Shown in pieces: positions 31,608 to 42,387 of a DNA stretch of 64,000 nucleotides. The stretch is from contig OX485809.1 in NCBI GenBank assembly GCA_950295325.1, positions 42,005,081-42,069,080 on the forward strand, written 5' to 3'. Both the position numbers and the translations under genes were made by a program. Under the pieces are notes generated by a model, which worked only from the letters and a program-made list of their open reading frames with translations, was not told the origin of the DNA and did not search any database. This DNA comes from Polytrichum commune (lineage: Eukaryota > Streptophyta > Polytrichopsida > Polytrichales > Polytrichaceae). Position 1 is the first letter of the stretch; every line of letters begins with the position of its first letter.

Positions 31608-32838
31608 TGTGCCCTTATTGCATTTGCAATTTGGATATGAGATTACTACATTTTACGAGTCATAAGGCCTGAGGTAATATTTGTAGAAGACTTACGTATT
31701 TGGTCATCATAAATATCTTTGTGTCATTTTAAAAGATTGTACATATGGTGTTTTGGTCTTACATATTAGTGGTTGTCAAGGGTTATTGTAACCCAAGAAT
31801 ATTCGAAAGGACAACATAACATTACTTAGTTAATGAGTTGTGTTCAAGCTTCCTTGCCTTCAAATTTAGTGTGAGGCAGCGGGATTCCGGCATTTGGAGT
31901 CTTTATTCTTGAATCTACAAGTGGGTCCATGAACACAATTCATTGGCTAAGTAATGCTATGAAAATTATATTTCTCTTTGTCAACATCCAAATCAAAGGT
32001 AAGATCTTCAACACACAAGGAAAGACCCGTCTTGATTCATGGACACCCAATTCCCGCTCACGTTAGCAAGTCCCAACATGGAGGCATAATCCCAACTTTT
32101 GAGCCTCAAGAAACCATTAAAGTATGGTTTATATCTATCAAGTTTTTACAATAGGGCGGGTTGTTACCTTACAACATACTTTAGTCCAATGGTTGGTGGA
32201 TTCCGACCTGAAAGTCGAAAACAATGTAAATTCATTGTGAATTTGCTTAAGTACGCTAGGTATGCTTGGAGCTAGCTCATGGTTGTACAATACCACACAA
32301 GAACAAAAAGGGAGACATGCCTTAGTTGATGGATTCTTTTCTCTCTACACCCACTTCTTGTAAGACATGAAACACATAATTAGTGTGAGACGCATAGCAA
32401 ATTTAATTATGTCCAGAGTAGCCATTTGTTGTTTGCTTTTTGGAATTTGTCATTTTCTTGGGGGAGCTTGTATGAAATCCTTATTTATTACCAAAATGGA
32501 GATTTTTGTGCTCATTAAGTGGTCATATATCCCCCCCAAATAAAAATAAAAATAAAATAAAACGTATTGCCTATCGAACCTATAATTCTTAGCATATTTT
32601 CAGCATATACTCCAATCTCTTTTAAGTACATGGTTTTTTGGTGTTGGTTCTTGGATCCACACCTAACCACATACTACTCAATTACAAGTTTACAAATTTA
32701 GGTACATCAACCTTAATCAGATGGCAAATGTCACCTTTCCATATTTGAAGGACCATGGCAGACAAATAGGATACTTGCAATGCACATTACAAAGCATATA
32801 ATTGGAACATAGCAACAATTTCCTAAGTTGTCTCCCAC
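31608..32838. other. non-coding stretch
   Basis: No gene recognised. It contains one fragment of the MITE family also seen at 21016 (about 32040-32135). Confidence 0.4.
32040..32135 (+). repeat. fragment of the MITE family of 21016-21393
   Basis: This stretch shares with about 21030-21125 the successive motifs GTTAGCAAGTCCCAACATG, TCCCAACTTTTGAGCCTCAA and AAACCATT.AAGTATGGTT, with scattered substitutions. Terminal repeats are not evident, so it is a partial copy. Confidence 0.6.
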
Positions 32839-32840
32839 TA

Positions 32841-34135
32841 CACCCTAACCTTGATAATGTCACACCCTCCGTTTCACCAAAAAGTGTGATATAAACAAGG
32901 TGTGACATACTTGATAATGTCACATTTTGTGCATAATGTGATATTATCAAAAAATATGTAGAAAATCAAAATATAATTACAATTTTTTTTTAAATAACAA
33001 ATATGAGACTTCAATGTTTTTGAATGTAAAATCTAATTCAAAATTGTGAATAACAACAAGAGCACATCATAATGTGTCATTGAGATCACGTAAAGACCTC
33101 TCACTAGAGACAAAGAAGCTTCTAATGTCACATTGTTTTGTTGATGTTAAATGTGCAACACCAATTCTAATGAGTTTGTCATGGATTTTTTCCATTTCTA
33201 ACAACTCATGAGTGCTGAAAATCTGAGAACCTTGGCTAGCCATAAAATTCAAAACATCTTTAGCATATTTTTGTGCATCGCTTAGCTTCACTACTTTAGA
33301 CTCATCATCACTGCTATCAACAATCAATGGGTCCACTTCCATGGAATAAAGAACCTGTTCGCCATCTTGCACTAATTGCACAAGCTCCTGAGTAGAAAAT
33401 TCCACCTCAAAATCATCTTCACCTTCCATGTTTATGTACTCCAAAGGACAAAGCTTTTCTATAGGCTTGCCTTCAACATCCAAACCCATATTTAATGCGG
33501 CGATGAGTCTACCCAATTCTGAAGTTGCTTCCTCCATTTTGGACTTCATACGTTCATCAAGATTGTTTATATCTGCATTCCACTCTGCAGGCAATATGGC
33601 GGACTTTCTCCAACAATTTCTAATGGTTTGATCATCTAATTCATGCCATGCCGCCACACACCATAGCATAGCTTGAAATACATCAACATTCAATTTCCCC
33701 AAATCTTCATTTGAGTTGTTATCAATTTGTTGCAAAGTCCAGGCAACAAGCTTGCGCTTATAACACATTTTGAATGCTGCAATCACTCCTTGATCCAAAG
33801 GCTAAACAACTAAACAACCAAATTTGAAATTACACAAGGCATCCCACTATGCCGAAAGCATTGAATGAGAGCTCATTCAATGACCCCCAATATGCTTTGC
33901 TTTAGCCCATGCTCACCCATGAACAATAATATTGAACCCATGCCCACCCATACAATCTATCCATACTTGATATTATCACATTTACACTACGGATTTTGAA
34001 AAAAAATAGTGACATTATCAAGGGTGATAGGGATAATAACGAGGGAGTTTTACACTATGAAAATCGGTTTCAAACTTTTAGGTGACAATATCAAGGTGTT
34101 CTATTAACAAGGGTGACATTATCAAGGTTAGACTG
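32841..34135 (-). mobile_element. pogo/Tigger DNA transposon, internally deleted copy A
   Basis: The element is 1295 bp and flanked by TA on both sides (32839-32840 and 34136-34137), the target duplication of the Tc1/mariner/pogo superfamily. The left end reads CACCCTAACCTTGATAATGT; the right end in reverse complement reads CAGTCTAACCTTGATAATGT. The motif TTGATAAT(G/A)TCACA recurs just inside both ends and probably represents transposase-binding sites. Only the C-terminal half of the transposase remains, on the minus strand. Sister copy B lies at 42656-44386 in the opposite orientation. Confidence 0.88.
33067..33798 (-). pseudogene. Tigger transposase, C-terminal fragment (copy A)
   Basis: The open stretch of 243 residues starts at LDQGVIAAFKMCYKRK, the region holding the third catalytic Asp of pogo-type DDD transposases, and ends in RSLRDLNDTL. 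It differs from the corresponding part of copy B at only six residues. The codon just before PLDQG, CAG (Gln) in copy B, is TAG here. The first two catalytic acids and the DNA-binding part are absent, so it cannot act as a transposase. The acidic tail (DSSDDESKVV) and a final region resembling Tigger C-termini are preserved. Confidence 0.85.
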
Positions 34136-34137
34136 TA

Positions 34138-34904
34138 CAATCAACTAATTTCTACCATTTATGATTTTTATGCGCATAATCCCTTGAATATTCTTGATTC
34201 AACTGAACTTGGAAACATCAAATCAATAAGGAAGTAAAGAGCGTGTTGACTGCTGAAACCTCCATTTAAATTCAAGTTAGATTCTATTCAATAACGTAGT
34301 GCACCGTCTATGATATTTAGTGTCACTTACTATTCAAAGTTATGCAATTTTATAACTATTTATTGCAAATGTAATATTTTACCAAGAAAAGTCATCCATA
34401 TTTTGTAATATATGAACAACTATACAACCTAGACAACCTTTGCTAATAAAAATTGGACTCTGTAGTACGTGGCACTAAATACCATAAATGATGTAGTTCA
34501 TAATCTTATCATTTGTAATATCCACTCCCACTTTTTTGACATGCTAATGCCCCTTCCCACCTAACTTTAGCTAAGACTAAAAGTTGGTTCTAACAACCCG
34601 GCCTTCACACCATTGACATTATCTAGTGCCAAGCCTAGCTGGCAAATGATGTGGCATGGCTTAAAAGTGGAGGTTTTAAGCCCCAAGCACCGAACCTCTC
34701 ATCGGTAACTAGACATGAGGCAAGAATATAGGACCTTTAAAAGTGTCGACTCCCGCCCTTGTGATTGGTTGCTTTTCAGTCTTAGCTATGAGGGCACGAG
34801 GAACCGATGGTAAGATAGGTGAGTAGTAAGGCATTTGGGGATGGGACAAAAACTATCCAACATGTCATTGCTTGGTAGATAAAACCATGAACATGTGTGA
34901 AAGC
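34138..34904. other. non-coding stretch between pogo-type elements
   Basis: No gene, repeat or clear signal recognised. Confidence 0.4.
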
Positions 34905-34906
34905 TA

Positions 34907-35550
34907 CAGTCCACCCTCTATAAATGTTACACCTATAAGTGTTAACCCTCTCTAAATGTTAACTTTCTTCTACTCCCCACATATTGCACACTATAAATGT
35001 TAAATGTGTTAACTGTTAACAAAATAGTACTCCCTTCTTTGTAAATTTGACTCTATAAATGTTAACGAATGAAATACAACCATAATACAACCTCTATAAT
35101 TGGTGGGAGTTCTAATGTCTCAGATGATGATTGCGAGGGAGAGGAGTGTGAGGTGGAACCCATTCCATCTTATAGTGACTTGCAATCTAGTTTTGGTACC
35201 ATTAGAAGGTACATGGAATCACGTTCATGTGATGTGTCCAAGTATGTGGGTTTGTTGGTGCAGATTGAGAAATATTTGCAAGTTTGCATGCAGATGAATC
35301 TCACCAAAGAACCATTGATTCATACTTCACCTGTAATTTGTAAACTTGATATTGAATAAAATTTTGATTGGGTTTGCAATTTTATGAATGGTATTCTCTC
35401 ACAAGGACTCTTCACAATTGCTTATATTTATAAATGTTAAGATTTGTATATTGCTCAAAAAAGTAATTTTATAATTGTTAATTGTTAACACCTCTATAAA
35501 TGTTAACTTTCATCCACTCCCGAGGGTTAACATTTATAGAGGGTAGACTG
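34907..35550 (+). mobile_element. short pogo-type element, 644 bp
   Basis: The 23-bp inverted ends differ at one position: the left starts CAGTCCACCCTCTATAAATG, and the right end in reverse complement starts CAGTCTACCCTCTATAAATG. TA flanks both sides (34905-34906 and 35551-35552). The subterminal zones carry many copies of CTATAAATGTTAAC, about five on the left and two to three on the right, a likely array of transposase-binding sites. The interior keeps only the C-terminal end of a transposase. The family is distinct from the Tigger copies at 32841 and 42656. Confidence 0.85.
35069..35359 (+). pseudogene. Tigger/pogo transposase C-terminal remnant
   Basis: A 96-codon frame begins at an ATG and contains an acidic stretch (SDDDCEGEECEVEPIPSYSD) followed by an amphipathic segment (LVQIEKYLQVCMQMNL). 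An acidic run, then PIPSY-like text, then a helical tail is the usual end of Tigger-type transposases. No catalytic residue is present. It lies within the 34907-35550 element. Confidence 0.55.
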
Positions 35551-35556
35551 TACTTA

Positions 35557-35572
35557 GAGCATCTTCAATCCA
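35557..35572 (+). repeat. left terminal inverted repeat of Harbinger
   Basis: GAGCATCTTCAATCCA, preceded by target duplication TTA at 35554-35556. Confidence 0.9.
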
Positions 35573-35871
35573 TACACGCCAAATGGGCCCGGCATCCTAT
35601 ATATCACGTCTGTCTTCTGGACTCGCAAGAACAGCGTCCCCAGTTCTGCGCATCGGGAGCCAACGCTGGCTCTTTACCCTAAACCCTAAATGTGCCACGT
35701 CAACCATCGGGCTGGCCACGTCAACCTTCTGTCTGTGCTCCAGGGGCTTCGACGCCGCTGCTCCAGGAAGGTGTCGCCGCTGCTCCAGGGACTTCGACGC
35801 CGCAGTGAACTCAGGATTCATCTGCTCCTCCGAAGTTCGAAGTGGTTGCAGATTATAGAGAACGCACATTC

Positions 35872-37164
35872 ATGGATCAATGGCGGGCTGAACTTGCAGG
35901 TGCTATTCAACAAGCTCTGGATGATTCCGATGACGAGCTCCAGGAGCATTTTCTTGCAGCAATCCACCAAGATTCAAGTGAATCTGATGAAGAGATGAGG
36001 CAGAGGCCAAGAAGAGGGAGCTGCATGGGGAGGGCGTTTGTGCACAGAGACAGGGAGTTGTGGCATGAACACTTGGTTCGAGATTACTTTGCTCCTATTC
36101 CTGTTTTCGACAATGTCAAGTTCCGTTGTCGGTTCAGGATGCGCAGGGATTTGTTTCTGAGGATTGTAGACTCGGTGACTGCTTTTGATTCATACTTTGT
36201 CCAAAAACGCGATGGCTTGGGGAGACTAGGATTGTCTTCTCTTCAAAAGTGCACAGCAGCTATTAGGATGCTAGCGTATGGTGTTGCTGCTGATGCAACC
36301 GATGAATATTGTCGTTTAGGAGAGAGTACTGCAACTGAAGCAATGCGTCGCTTTGTGAATGCCATTCACCACTGCTTTGAGAGTGAATACCTTCGCATTC
36401 CCACAGAATCGGATCTTCAAAAACAATTACAAATTAACACCCACAGAGGATTCCCTGGCATGTTTGCTTCACTGGATTGCATGCATTGGCAGTGGAAGAA
36501 CTGCCCCGTTGCATGGCAAGGGCAATTCCAAGACAAAGATAAGAAGCGCTCTGTGATTCTGGAGGCAATTGCAGATCAATCCCTATGGATTTGGCATTCT
36601 TTTTTTGGCCTTCCCGGAGGAAACAATGACATCAACGTATTGGATCGGTCTCCCATTGTGAGAGACATGCTCAGTGGTGACGGTCAACACTTGAACTTCA
36701 CGGTGAATGGTAATGTTTACCCCCGTTATTACCTCCTCACGGATGGGATATACCCCCCATGGTCTTGTTTTGTTCAAACGATCCATGAGGCTCAAGAAGA
36801 GAAGAAAAAACATTTTGCGAAGATGCAAGAAGGGGCAAGAAAGGACGTGGAGAGGGCATTCGGTGTCCTTCAGGCACGATGGGAGATCTTGCGCAACCCT
36901 TGTCGACAGTGGGACATTGAGGCTATGACCGACATCATTCAAGCATGTGTTATCATGCACAACATGATAATACAGGACGAGAGTGGTTTAGACTTGGAAC
37001 CTTACTTTGATGTGGGACTCATGGGAGGCCGTATGGGTGGAGGATTGTCATTCGTGGAGCTCCGGGAAGGGACTAGGGAAATAGAGAACGCAGATAGTCA
37101 CTTCTCTTTGCGGAATGACTTGATCGAGCATTTGTGGCAAAAGAGAGGGGAATCTTACATGTGA
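35872..37164 (+). CDS. PIF/Harbinger DDE transposase
   Basis: From ATG at 35872 the frame runs 430 codons to TGA. An upstream GTG at 35842 is in frame but is not a likely start. It cuts and re-inserts the element together with the ORF1 partner, in the nucleus. An acidic N-terminus precedes a helical DNA-binding-like region (about residues 78-155, FRMRRDLFLRIVDSV and LQKCTAAIRMLAYG). The nuclease triad is Asp in SLDCMHWQWK (about residue 202), Asp in GGNNDINVLDRSP (about 253) and Glu in KDVERAFGVLQARWEI (about 327). The family signature LTDGIYPPW is present at about 289. The length and all catalytic residues are as expected. AATAAA follows 44 nt after the stop. No neighbour frame is better. 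Confidence 0.93.
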   Translation: MDQWRAELAGAIQQALDDSDDELQEHFLAAIHQDSSESDEEMRQRPRRGSCMGRAFVHRDRELWHEHLVRDYFAPIPVFDNVKFRCRFRMRRDLFLRIVDSVTAFDSYFVQKRDGLGRLGLSSLQKCTAAIRMLAYGVAADATDEYCRLGESTATEAMRRFVNAIHHCFESEYLRIPTESDLQKQLQINTHRGFPGMFASLDCMHWQWKNCPVAWQGQFQDKDKKRSVILEAIADQSLWIWHSFFGLPGGNNDINVLDRSPIVRDMLSGDGQHLNFTVNGNVYPRYYLLTDGIYPPWSCFVQTIHEAQEEKKKHFAKMQEGARKDVERAFGVLQARWEILRNPCRQWDIEAMTDIIQACVIMHNMIIQDESGLDLEPYFDVGLMGGRMGGGLSFVELREGTREIENADSHFSLRNDLIEHLWQKRGESYM

Positions 37165-37207
37165 GATACCTGTATGTTTGAGCCTATTGTATGCACATCA
37201 GACAATC

Positions 37208-37213
37208 AATAAA
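37208..37213 (+). promoter_or_regulatory. probable poly(A) signal of the Harbinger transposase
   Basis: AATAAA lies 44 nt beyond the stop codon of the transposase, a usual distance. Confidence 0.55.
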
Positions 37214-37495
37214 AGTTTGCAGTGCCTGGATTGAATTCCCTGAATTGCAGTGCCTGAATTGAAATGCTTCAATCGATTAACTAATTGCAATGAATTGCAA
37301 CTGAAATGTAGAGACTCGAAATTCCATTCAATCTGAAACCCCCACATGCAGATATCCCAACAAAGACACCTCCGAATGCTAAACTGAAACAGATAACTCC
37401 CAACAGATTCGAACTGAACTGAAACTCATTCCACATTCGATATGAAACTGATACCACATTCAAGCTGAAACTGAAAACTTAAACCACATTCGAAC

Positions 37496-37703
37496 CTAAA
37501 CTGAATCTGCAGTGTTGATGATCCCAAGTGTTTCGAATTCAAGAACAGATTCATCTACTTCCAAATCAGAGATTCTCTCAACATCTGAAGCTCCATCTTC
37601 ACTAGAGCTGCTGCCATCAGAGCCGTCACCAGGGGAGGATGATGTTGTATCTCGATTTCGAAATAAGTAACTCGTTCTCAGGCGTCATAAGACCACCGTC
37701 TTC
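37496..37703 (-). other. possible minus-strand coding exon(s) between the Harbinger genes
   Basis: On the minus strand an AG acceptor-like site (TTTGTTTGGCAG, ending about 37720) precedes an open stretch containing LMTPENELLISK. An overlapping frame then reads SSSSEDGASDVERISDLEVD and stops at TAG (37498-37496). The acidic, Ser-rich text looks protein-like, but the two frames do not join by an obvious splice. It may be a decayed third gene, 3' exons, or chance. Confidence 0.25.
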
Positions 37704-38646
37704 GTCCGCCGCACCTGCCAAACAAAATTTAGTCACCAAATTTTCAAGTGTTGAACAAACTGTGAACTGCGTTCACTCAGACTGTGAATGCACGAAACAA
37801 TTCAATCTCCAATTGACCCACATGACATACCTTCAGAAGCTTGGTTATTGGCGGTTGCACATCAATGCAAGCTACGGAGCGCAGGGGCCGAAACTCATTT
37901 CTGTAACTAACCGTCTCCCTCTTCTCTAAAGACCATACCAACTCGTTGTTTATGAATCTACTGTCTGAAATTCCAGTAGCGCCTGGTTGAATGGAGGCAC
38001 AAGAAAGGGCCAATCGATTGACTAGAATTTCGGACATTGAGGTCCTCAATTTCCATGGCAAGAGGCAGAGTTGCAGCATCTTCTACATGTATTGGCTTCA
38101 CTAAACCCCTGCAAAAACCTCTTGAGATTACAAACAATGCACAACCCAGATGATTCTAGGTCAAATCACAGATGCAGGACTCATCAGCTCGAGAGACACA
38201 CTTTGAGTGACCTCTGAATTCCTGAATGCACAAAATCTAGGCTGTCGAACCAACAGAACCCAAAGCCCATCCTCACAAGAGATACACCGAGAACCCACAA
38301 CGCCAAATGTCTAGATTTCTCGAAGTTTACAACAGCGGCAGCCACAAATTGTAATCAGTACATTCTTATTCTTGGTGGAATTGTGAAGCTCTATGAACAC
38401 ACATGATGCTCAATGAAATGCCATAACCCACAAGCACACATCCGAATTGAGCCAGAAAACTGAGCCATTCAAACTGATTCCATTCAAACTGAGCCAGAAA
38501 ACAAGCCCAATTGAAATTGAGACAGACAACACATTATATTCAACCCTAAAGTGAATCAGATAACTCCCACAAGCACTCCTCCGAATGCTCCAGGCGACGA
38601 GCATTTACACTCAAACTGATTGCGAAACTAAAATTTTATTTCAAAT

Positions 38647-39918
38647 TCAATGCCCACTGCCATGGAAATTGTCCAGGCTAGGGCTCGTCGGAGCATACAC
38701 AGGATCACACCCCTCTCTCAACCCTAACCCGACGCCCAAGCCTACGGACGATCCCCAAACATTCTGAAAATTTGGAGGAAAAAAAGGAAACGGTATTGGG
38801 GGGCGGTGAATGTCGACGCCATGCACTCCTGCATCCTGCCCAACGACATCTTCTCTTGTATCCTGAGAACCTCCGACGAATTCCGACGCCCGCACCGAGA
38901 ACGGAGCCGTGTCACGGGATTGTCTTGTCTGTCTGCCTGCTCCCTCCGAGCAACTGCGGGCTGAATCCCCTCCCGTGAAGTCGACAACAGCATGCGGCTC
39001 AAAGCGAACAGAAGCCGGCTCGACAACAACTGCCGGCTCGACATCATCAGGCAACCTGCACACAAAATCCGCCTTCGACGCTTGAATTCGCCTCTTCACC
39101 TTGCTCAGCTCCTCCTCGCGTCGCAACTGCAGGTACTCTCTGGCCATGTCGCTCATGGCCGAATCATCTGGAATAGAAAAAAGTTGCAGGGCGGCTTGAT
39201 CCCGCATTACAGCAACTTTCTCGGCATGTGCAGCTGCCATCTCCGCAGTGGCTTTCGCCTGTGCACGCATTGTGCTCTCCTTCACCCGAGCGCGGTTCAA
39301 TTCTTCTTTGGCTGCCTTGTTGCCTGTTGGACGTTGCGGCCGCCGAGAAGCTGGGGCAGCCTCCACCTCGACGCACTCCTCTCCGTCGTCATCGACTGTG
39401 GTAGGCTCCGACGCGTCTGCTCCCTCCAAGCTCAGGCGCCTCCTCTTCAGCGGCTGTGGCGGTGGAGTCTTCATCGCTTGACGCACTCGCACCTCGACAG
39501 CGGAATCAAACCACCGCGGGATGTCCTTCAGGATTGTCCAACAATGCAGGTAGAGGAAGCCCTGTTGCTTATGGTGCTTCACACGGTAGAGCTCCAGCGC
39601 TCGTTGAAGAACGTCCTCTAGCGATGCCCCACTCTCGTTCAAATTCAACACCTGCGAATGCACGGCAACAAATTTCACAACATCGTGTTTTATCCCCCCC
39701 CATTTGGTCTCCAAACTCCTCGCTGGCCTATCCTCCCTCCCCTGCGGCTTGTGTTCTTGGTAGTGTCTTGCAATTCGTTCCCAAAACGCACCCGCACGCT
39801 GGCCGTTGCCTGCAATCGGGTCCTGCGATACATGCAGGAAGGATCGACAGAGTTGGCGCTCCTCCTCCGAGGAAAAATTCTTCCCCTTTTTTGCCTTGGA
39901 TACTCCGGTCGTCGCCAT
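38647..39918 (-). CDS. Harbinger ORF1: Myb/SANT-like, NAM-C-like accessory protein
   Basis: From ATG at 39918-39916 the frame encodes 423 residues; an in-frame TTG further upstream is not a likely start. In known plant Harbinger-type elements this partner protein binds the element ends and brings the transposase to the nucleus. Residues about 13-90 (NFSSEEERQLCRSF, then FWERIARHY, then RSLETKWGGIKHDV) form the trihelix/Myb-like domain. HKQQGFLYLHCWTILKDIPR is the conserved piece shared with NAM-associated C-terminal domains. A basic patch (PLKRRRLSL) may be a nuclear signal. A long Ala/Glu-rich helical region follows, then a Pro-rich C-terminus. The DNA here is clearly more GC-rich than the surroundings. 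It is convergent with the transposase, as usual in such elements. Confidence 0.88.
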   Translation of the reverse strand: MATTGVSKAKKGKNFSSEEERQLCRSFLHVSQDPIAGNGQRAGAFWERIARHYQEHKPQGREDRPARSLETKWGGIKHDVVKFVAVHSQVLNLNESGASLEDVLQRALELYRVKHHKQQGFLYLHCWTILKDIPRWFDSAVEVRVRQAMKTPPPQPLKRRRLSLEGADASEPTTVDDDGEECVEVEAAPASRRPQRPTGNKAAKEELNRARVKESTMRAQAKATAEMAAAHAEKVAVMRDQAALQLFSIPDDSAMSDMAREYLQLRREEELSKVKRRIQASKADFVCRLPDDVEPAVVVEPASVRFEPHAVVDFTGGDSARSCSEGAGRQTRQSRDTAPFSVRASEFVGGSQDTREDVVGQDAGVHGVDIHRPPIPFPFFPPNFQNVWGSSVGLGVGLGLREGCDPVYAPTSPSLDNFHGSGH

Positions 39919-40108
39919 CGTGGCAGTTTGACTCGAGGAAAGGCTTGGGGTAGCGGGCGCAAGGAACACTGCCAACTTGCCGGCCAACGGAGGGTCTTTG
40001 GCGGGGCCAGGTCCGCTTTATGCGGTGCCGTGTATGCATTGGAGCCCGTTCAGAGCCGTTGGGAAGCTTCCCGCAGGAGACGCAACGGCCTTGCGGCGTT
40101 TCTTGCGT

Positions 40109-40124
40109 TGCATTGAAGATGCTC
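40109..40124 (-). repeat. right terminal inverted repeat of Harbinger
   Basis: TGCATTGAAGATGCTC, the inverse of the left end with one mismatch, followed by target duplication TTA at 40125-40127. Confidence 0.9.
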
Positions 40125-40127
40125 TTA

Positions 40128-42019
40128 ACTAAAACCCACTCAAAAATCTCTGGAGCAAGTTCTTGTAGGTGCATTGGGATAGCCAGATGCCTCCACTAAT
40201 ACCGAGGGAGCTTTACCCGGTCTTTAAGAAATACTTTGGTTATTTGGTAAAGTCAGGTGGGAAGGGGGCATAATTTAATGAGATGTTTCTCAGCCCAAGA
40301 CACTTTCAAGCCCAGCAAAAAGTAACCTACACAATAGGACAAGACCAGTGCCGCTAGACTCATGAGTCATTAATGTGAAAAACTCACAACATTTTCCATC
40401 CATTTCATTCCAAGTACACCTATTACTGTGGGCCACAATGTTTTTGGTCAATATCACATATCTTGACCATCGTCATTGTTTATCCACAATTTCATATTTT
40501 CCATAAATAGAAATATGGAATAACTGTTTTTGTAATGAATTTTTGTGGGATTTTGATATAACATCAATTTTACCAGAATATCAATGTAAAATTGTTCATA
40601 TTTTCCTAATTAAATTCTAATATTTTATAAATTTTTACCCCAAATTTAAACACACATAAAATATAGTGGGCCATGGCATTTTACAAAAATTATTAAAAAA
40701 AATTCTATGCTAACATTTAGTCCACAAGGTGTAAATGGTGTAGCTAAGTTACATACGAAGTTGCATAATTAATTAAACTAAGTAGTTGTATTAGTGTGGG
40801 AAATCAATAATTCTCTAGAGCCCACGCTAATGTTCAACGGGTGTTCAACCCATGCCAAATCTCTAATTTTAAATTAATGTGGACCATATTGATTATTCTT
40901 CTGGAAAATTTGATGTAGGTGAATAGTTTATTTTATCCTACTTTTGACGTAAGGTGATTATTTTGTTTTACATAAAATGAAGGTTGAAAGTCTCAAGAAA
41001 TCATGATAGGACATGAGGACTTTAACACACTTTATTTCCACCCATACCAACAGTTAGAGTGACCCCCATTGATTATTTTCACATTAATTTTCCACATTGA
41101 CTTATAAGACTATATAGTGTAGTGCATGAACTCGTTACAAATCATATTATAATAAAGTAGGCGTGAGGATGAAATCAATAGCATGTGGCTTGACCACACA
41201 TGCATCAAATGGAATGATTGATACAACACCTACACACATATTCCAAACCATAATTTGCACAAATTTATAACATTGCTGATCATAAAAAAAATAGCATATA
41301 TGATTTGTACTATTGTATAAATTTACATAGTATCTTACCATATACATGTTGGAATCTTTGGAGGTAGATCTTCCACTACTCCCAAGTTGTAGTAATAATG
41401 AGCTACATACATAATAATTTACCCTTACCCTTATTGACAACAACATAGCTCTTCATTGACCATGCCCTCTTCTTGCCATGACGTGATCAAACATGGACGC
41501 CAACCTAGGTATGTACATATGTATGTAATCCATGACTAAAAATTTCATTACAAGAGTAAAAATATAATCCAATGGCAAGTTGATATGGTATGGTTGTCTT
41601 CCTTCTCGTTGATAGGGAGTTTCTTAGTTAAAGTATGCTCATTTGATTCTTAGACTAGTTTACACTAATATATAGAGCTTCAAATTTGGAGAAAATACTA
41701 TTTGTTGAATTTGATTGTCTTTTAGATGGTGCCTTGATGGGGCTACATATGGCTAGTGTTATTAAAGCTCTTGGTTGAAATATAAAGCTAGACTTTATGG
41801 AGGTCGCTTGTGATTAGCAAGAGTTTGAGCTCTCATTTTGCAGACCCAAATAAGATGAAATAGCTCAATGTATCTAGGTACATGAAGTCGACAAAATACA
41901 TAAAGGCTAGTGGTGAGATAAAACTTACATTATTTATGATGCAATGAGATGATTATAGTAGTTTTCAGTCCACCTACTTACTGCAATGACTTCAAGTTGA
42001 ACTCGGGCTAGGAATAGCT
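40128..42019. other. AT-rich non-coding stretch
   Basis: No gene or element ends recognised. Confidence 0.4.
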
Positions 42020-42387
42020 ACACTAATTTGTTTAGTGTCACCAATTCTATTTGTCTTGCTCAAAACTAATTGGAAACAACATGTGTAGTGTCACCAACAC
42101 TAAATGTAAACCTAACACTATTTGTTATTCGTTGTAAAAAAAATTGGACATTACAAATTAATAATGTTGCAATCACTATCACTTATTAAACACTTTTCAT
42201 CCAATTTTCAATCATCCTTGATGATAATTCATTACAGAAATATTAGGATGTAGAATATAGCAAAAGTGGATAAACTAAAAGTGATTGGAATGACAATATT
42301 TGTAGACCTATTCATAAGAAGTGTCATTAGATGAGTTAACATAATGACATAAAATACCATATGACACTAAATACAATATTTAGTGTT
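42020..42387. mobile_element. candidate MITE with ACACTAA termini, about 368 bp
   Basis: The left side reads ACACTAATTTGTTTAGTGTC. The reverse complement of the right side reads ACACTAAATATTGTATTTAG and then TGTCA, an imperfect inverted repeat. The TTTAGTGTCA and CACTAAAT motifs recur inside. The target duplication is unclear. No coding capacity. Confidence 0.4.

Larger units (their letters stand above)
35557..40124. mobile_element. complete PIF/Harbinger transposon, 4568 bp
   Basis: The left end reads GAGCATCTTCAATCCA (35557-35572). The right end in reverse complement reads GAGCATCTTCAATGCA (40124 back to 40109), one mismatch in 16. TTA flanks both sides (35554-35556, 40125-40127), the classical 3-bp Harbinger duplication. 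Inside are two convergent intact genes: the DDE transposase on the plus strand (35872-37164) and the Myb/SANT-like ORF1 on the minus strand (38647-39918). About 1.5 kb of less clear sequence lies between them. This is the full two-gene set of an autonomous plant Harbinger, and nothing visible disables it, so it may be young and possibly active. Confidence 0.92.

Noticed and set aside
30325-31672. Similar short proteins on both strands (GFWTLKMKC)
   Set aside because: They arise because the Mutator-like element has inverted arms; they are not a gene pair.
36583-36960. Minus-strand frame of 125 codons within the Harbinger transposase
   Set aside because: Antisense shadow of the DDE region with no motif of its own.
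38992-39953. Long plus-strand frames (209 and 165 codons) opposite the Harbinger ORF1
   Set aside because: They are antisense shadows of a GC-rich coding region; the minus strand carries the recognisable Myb/NAM-like protein.
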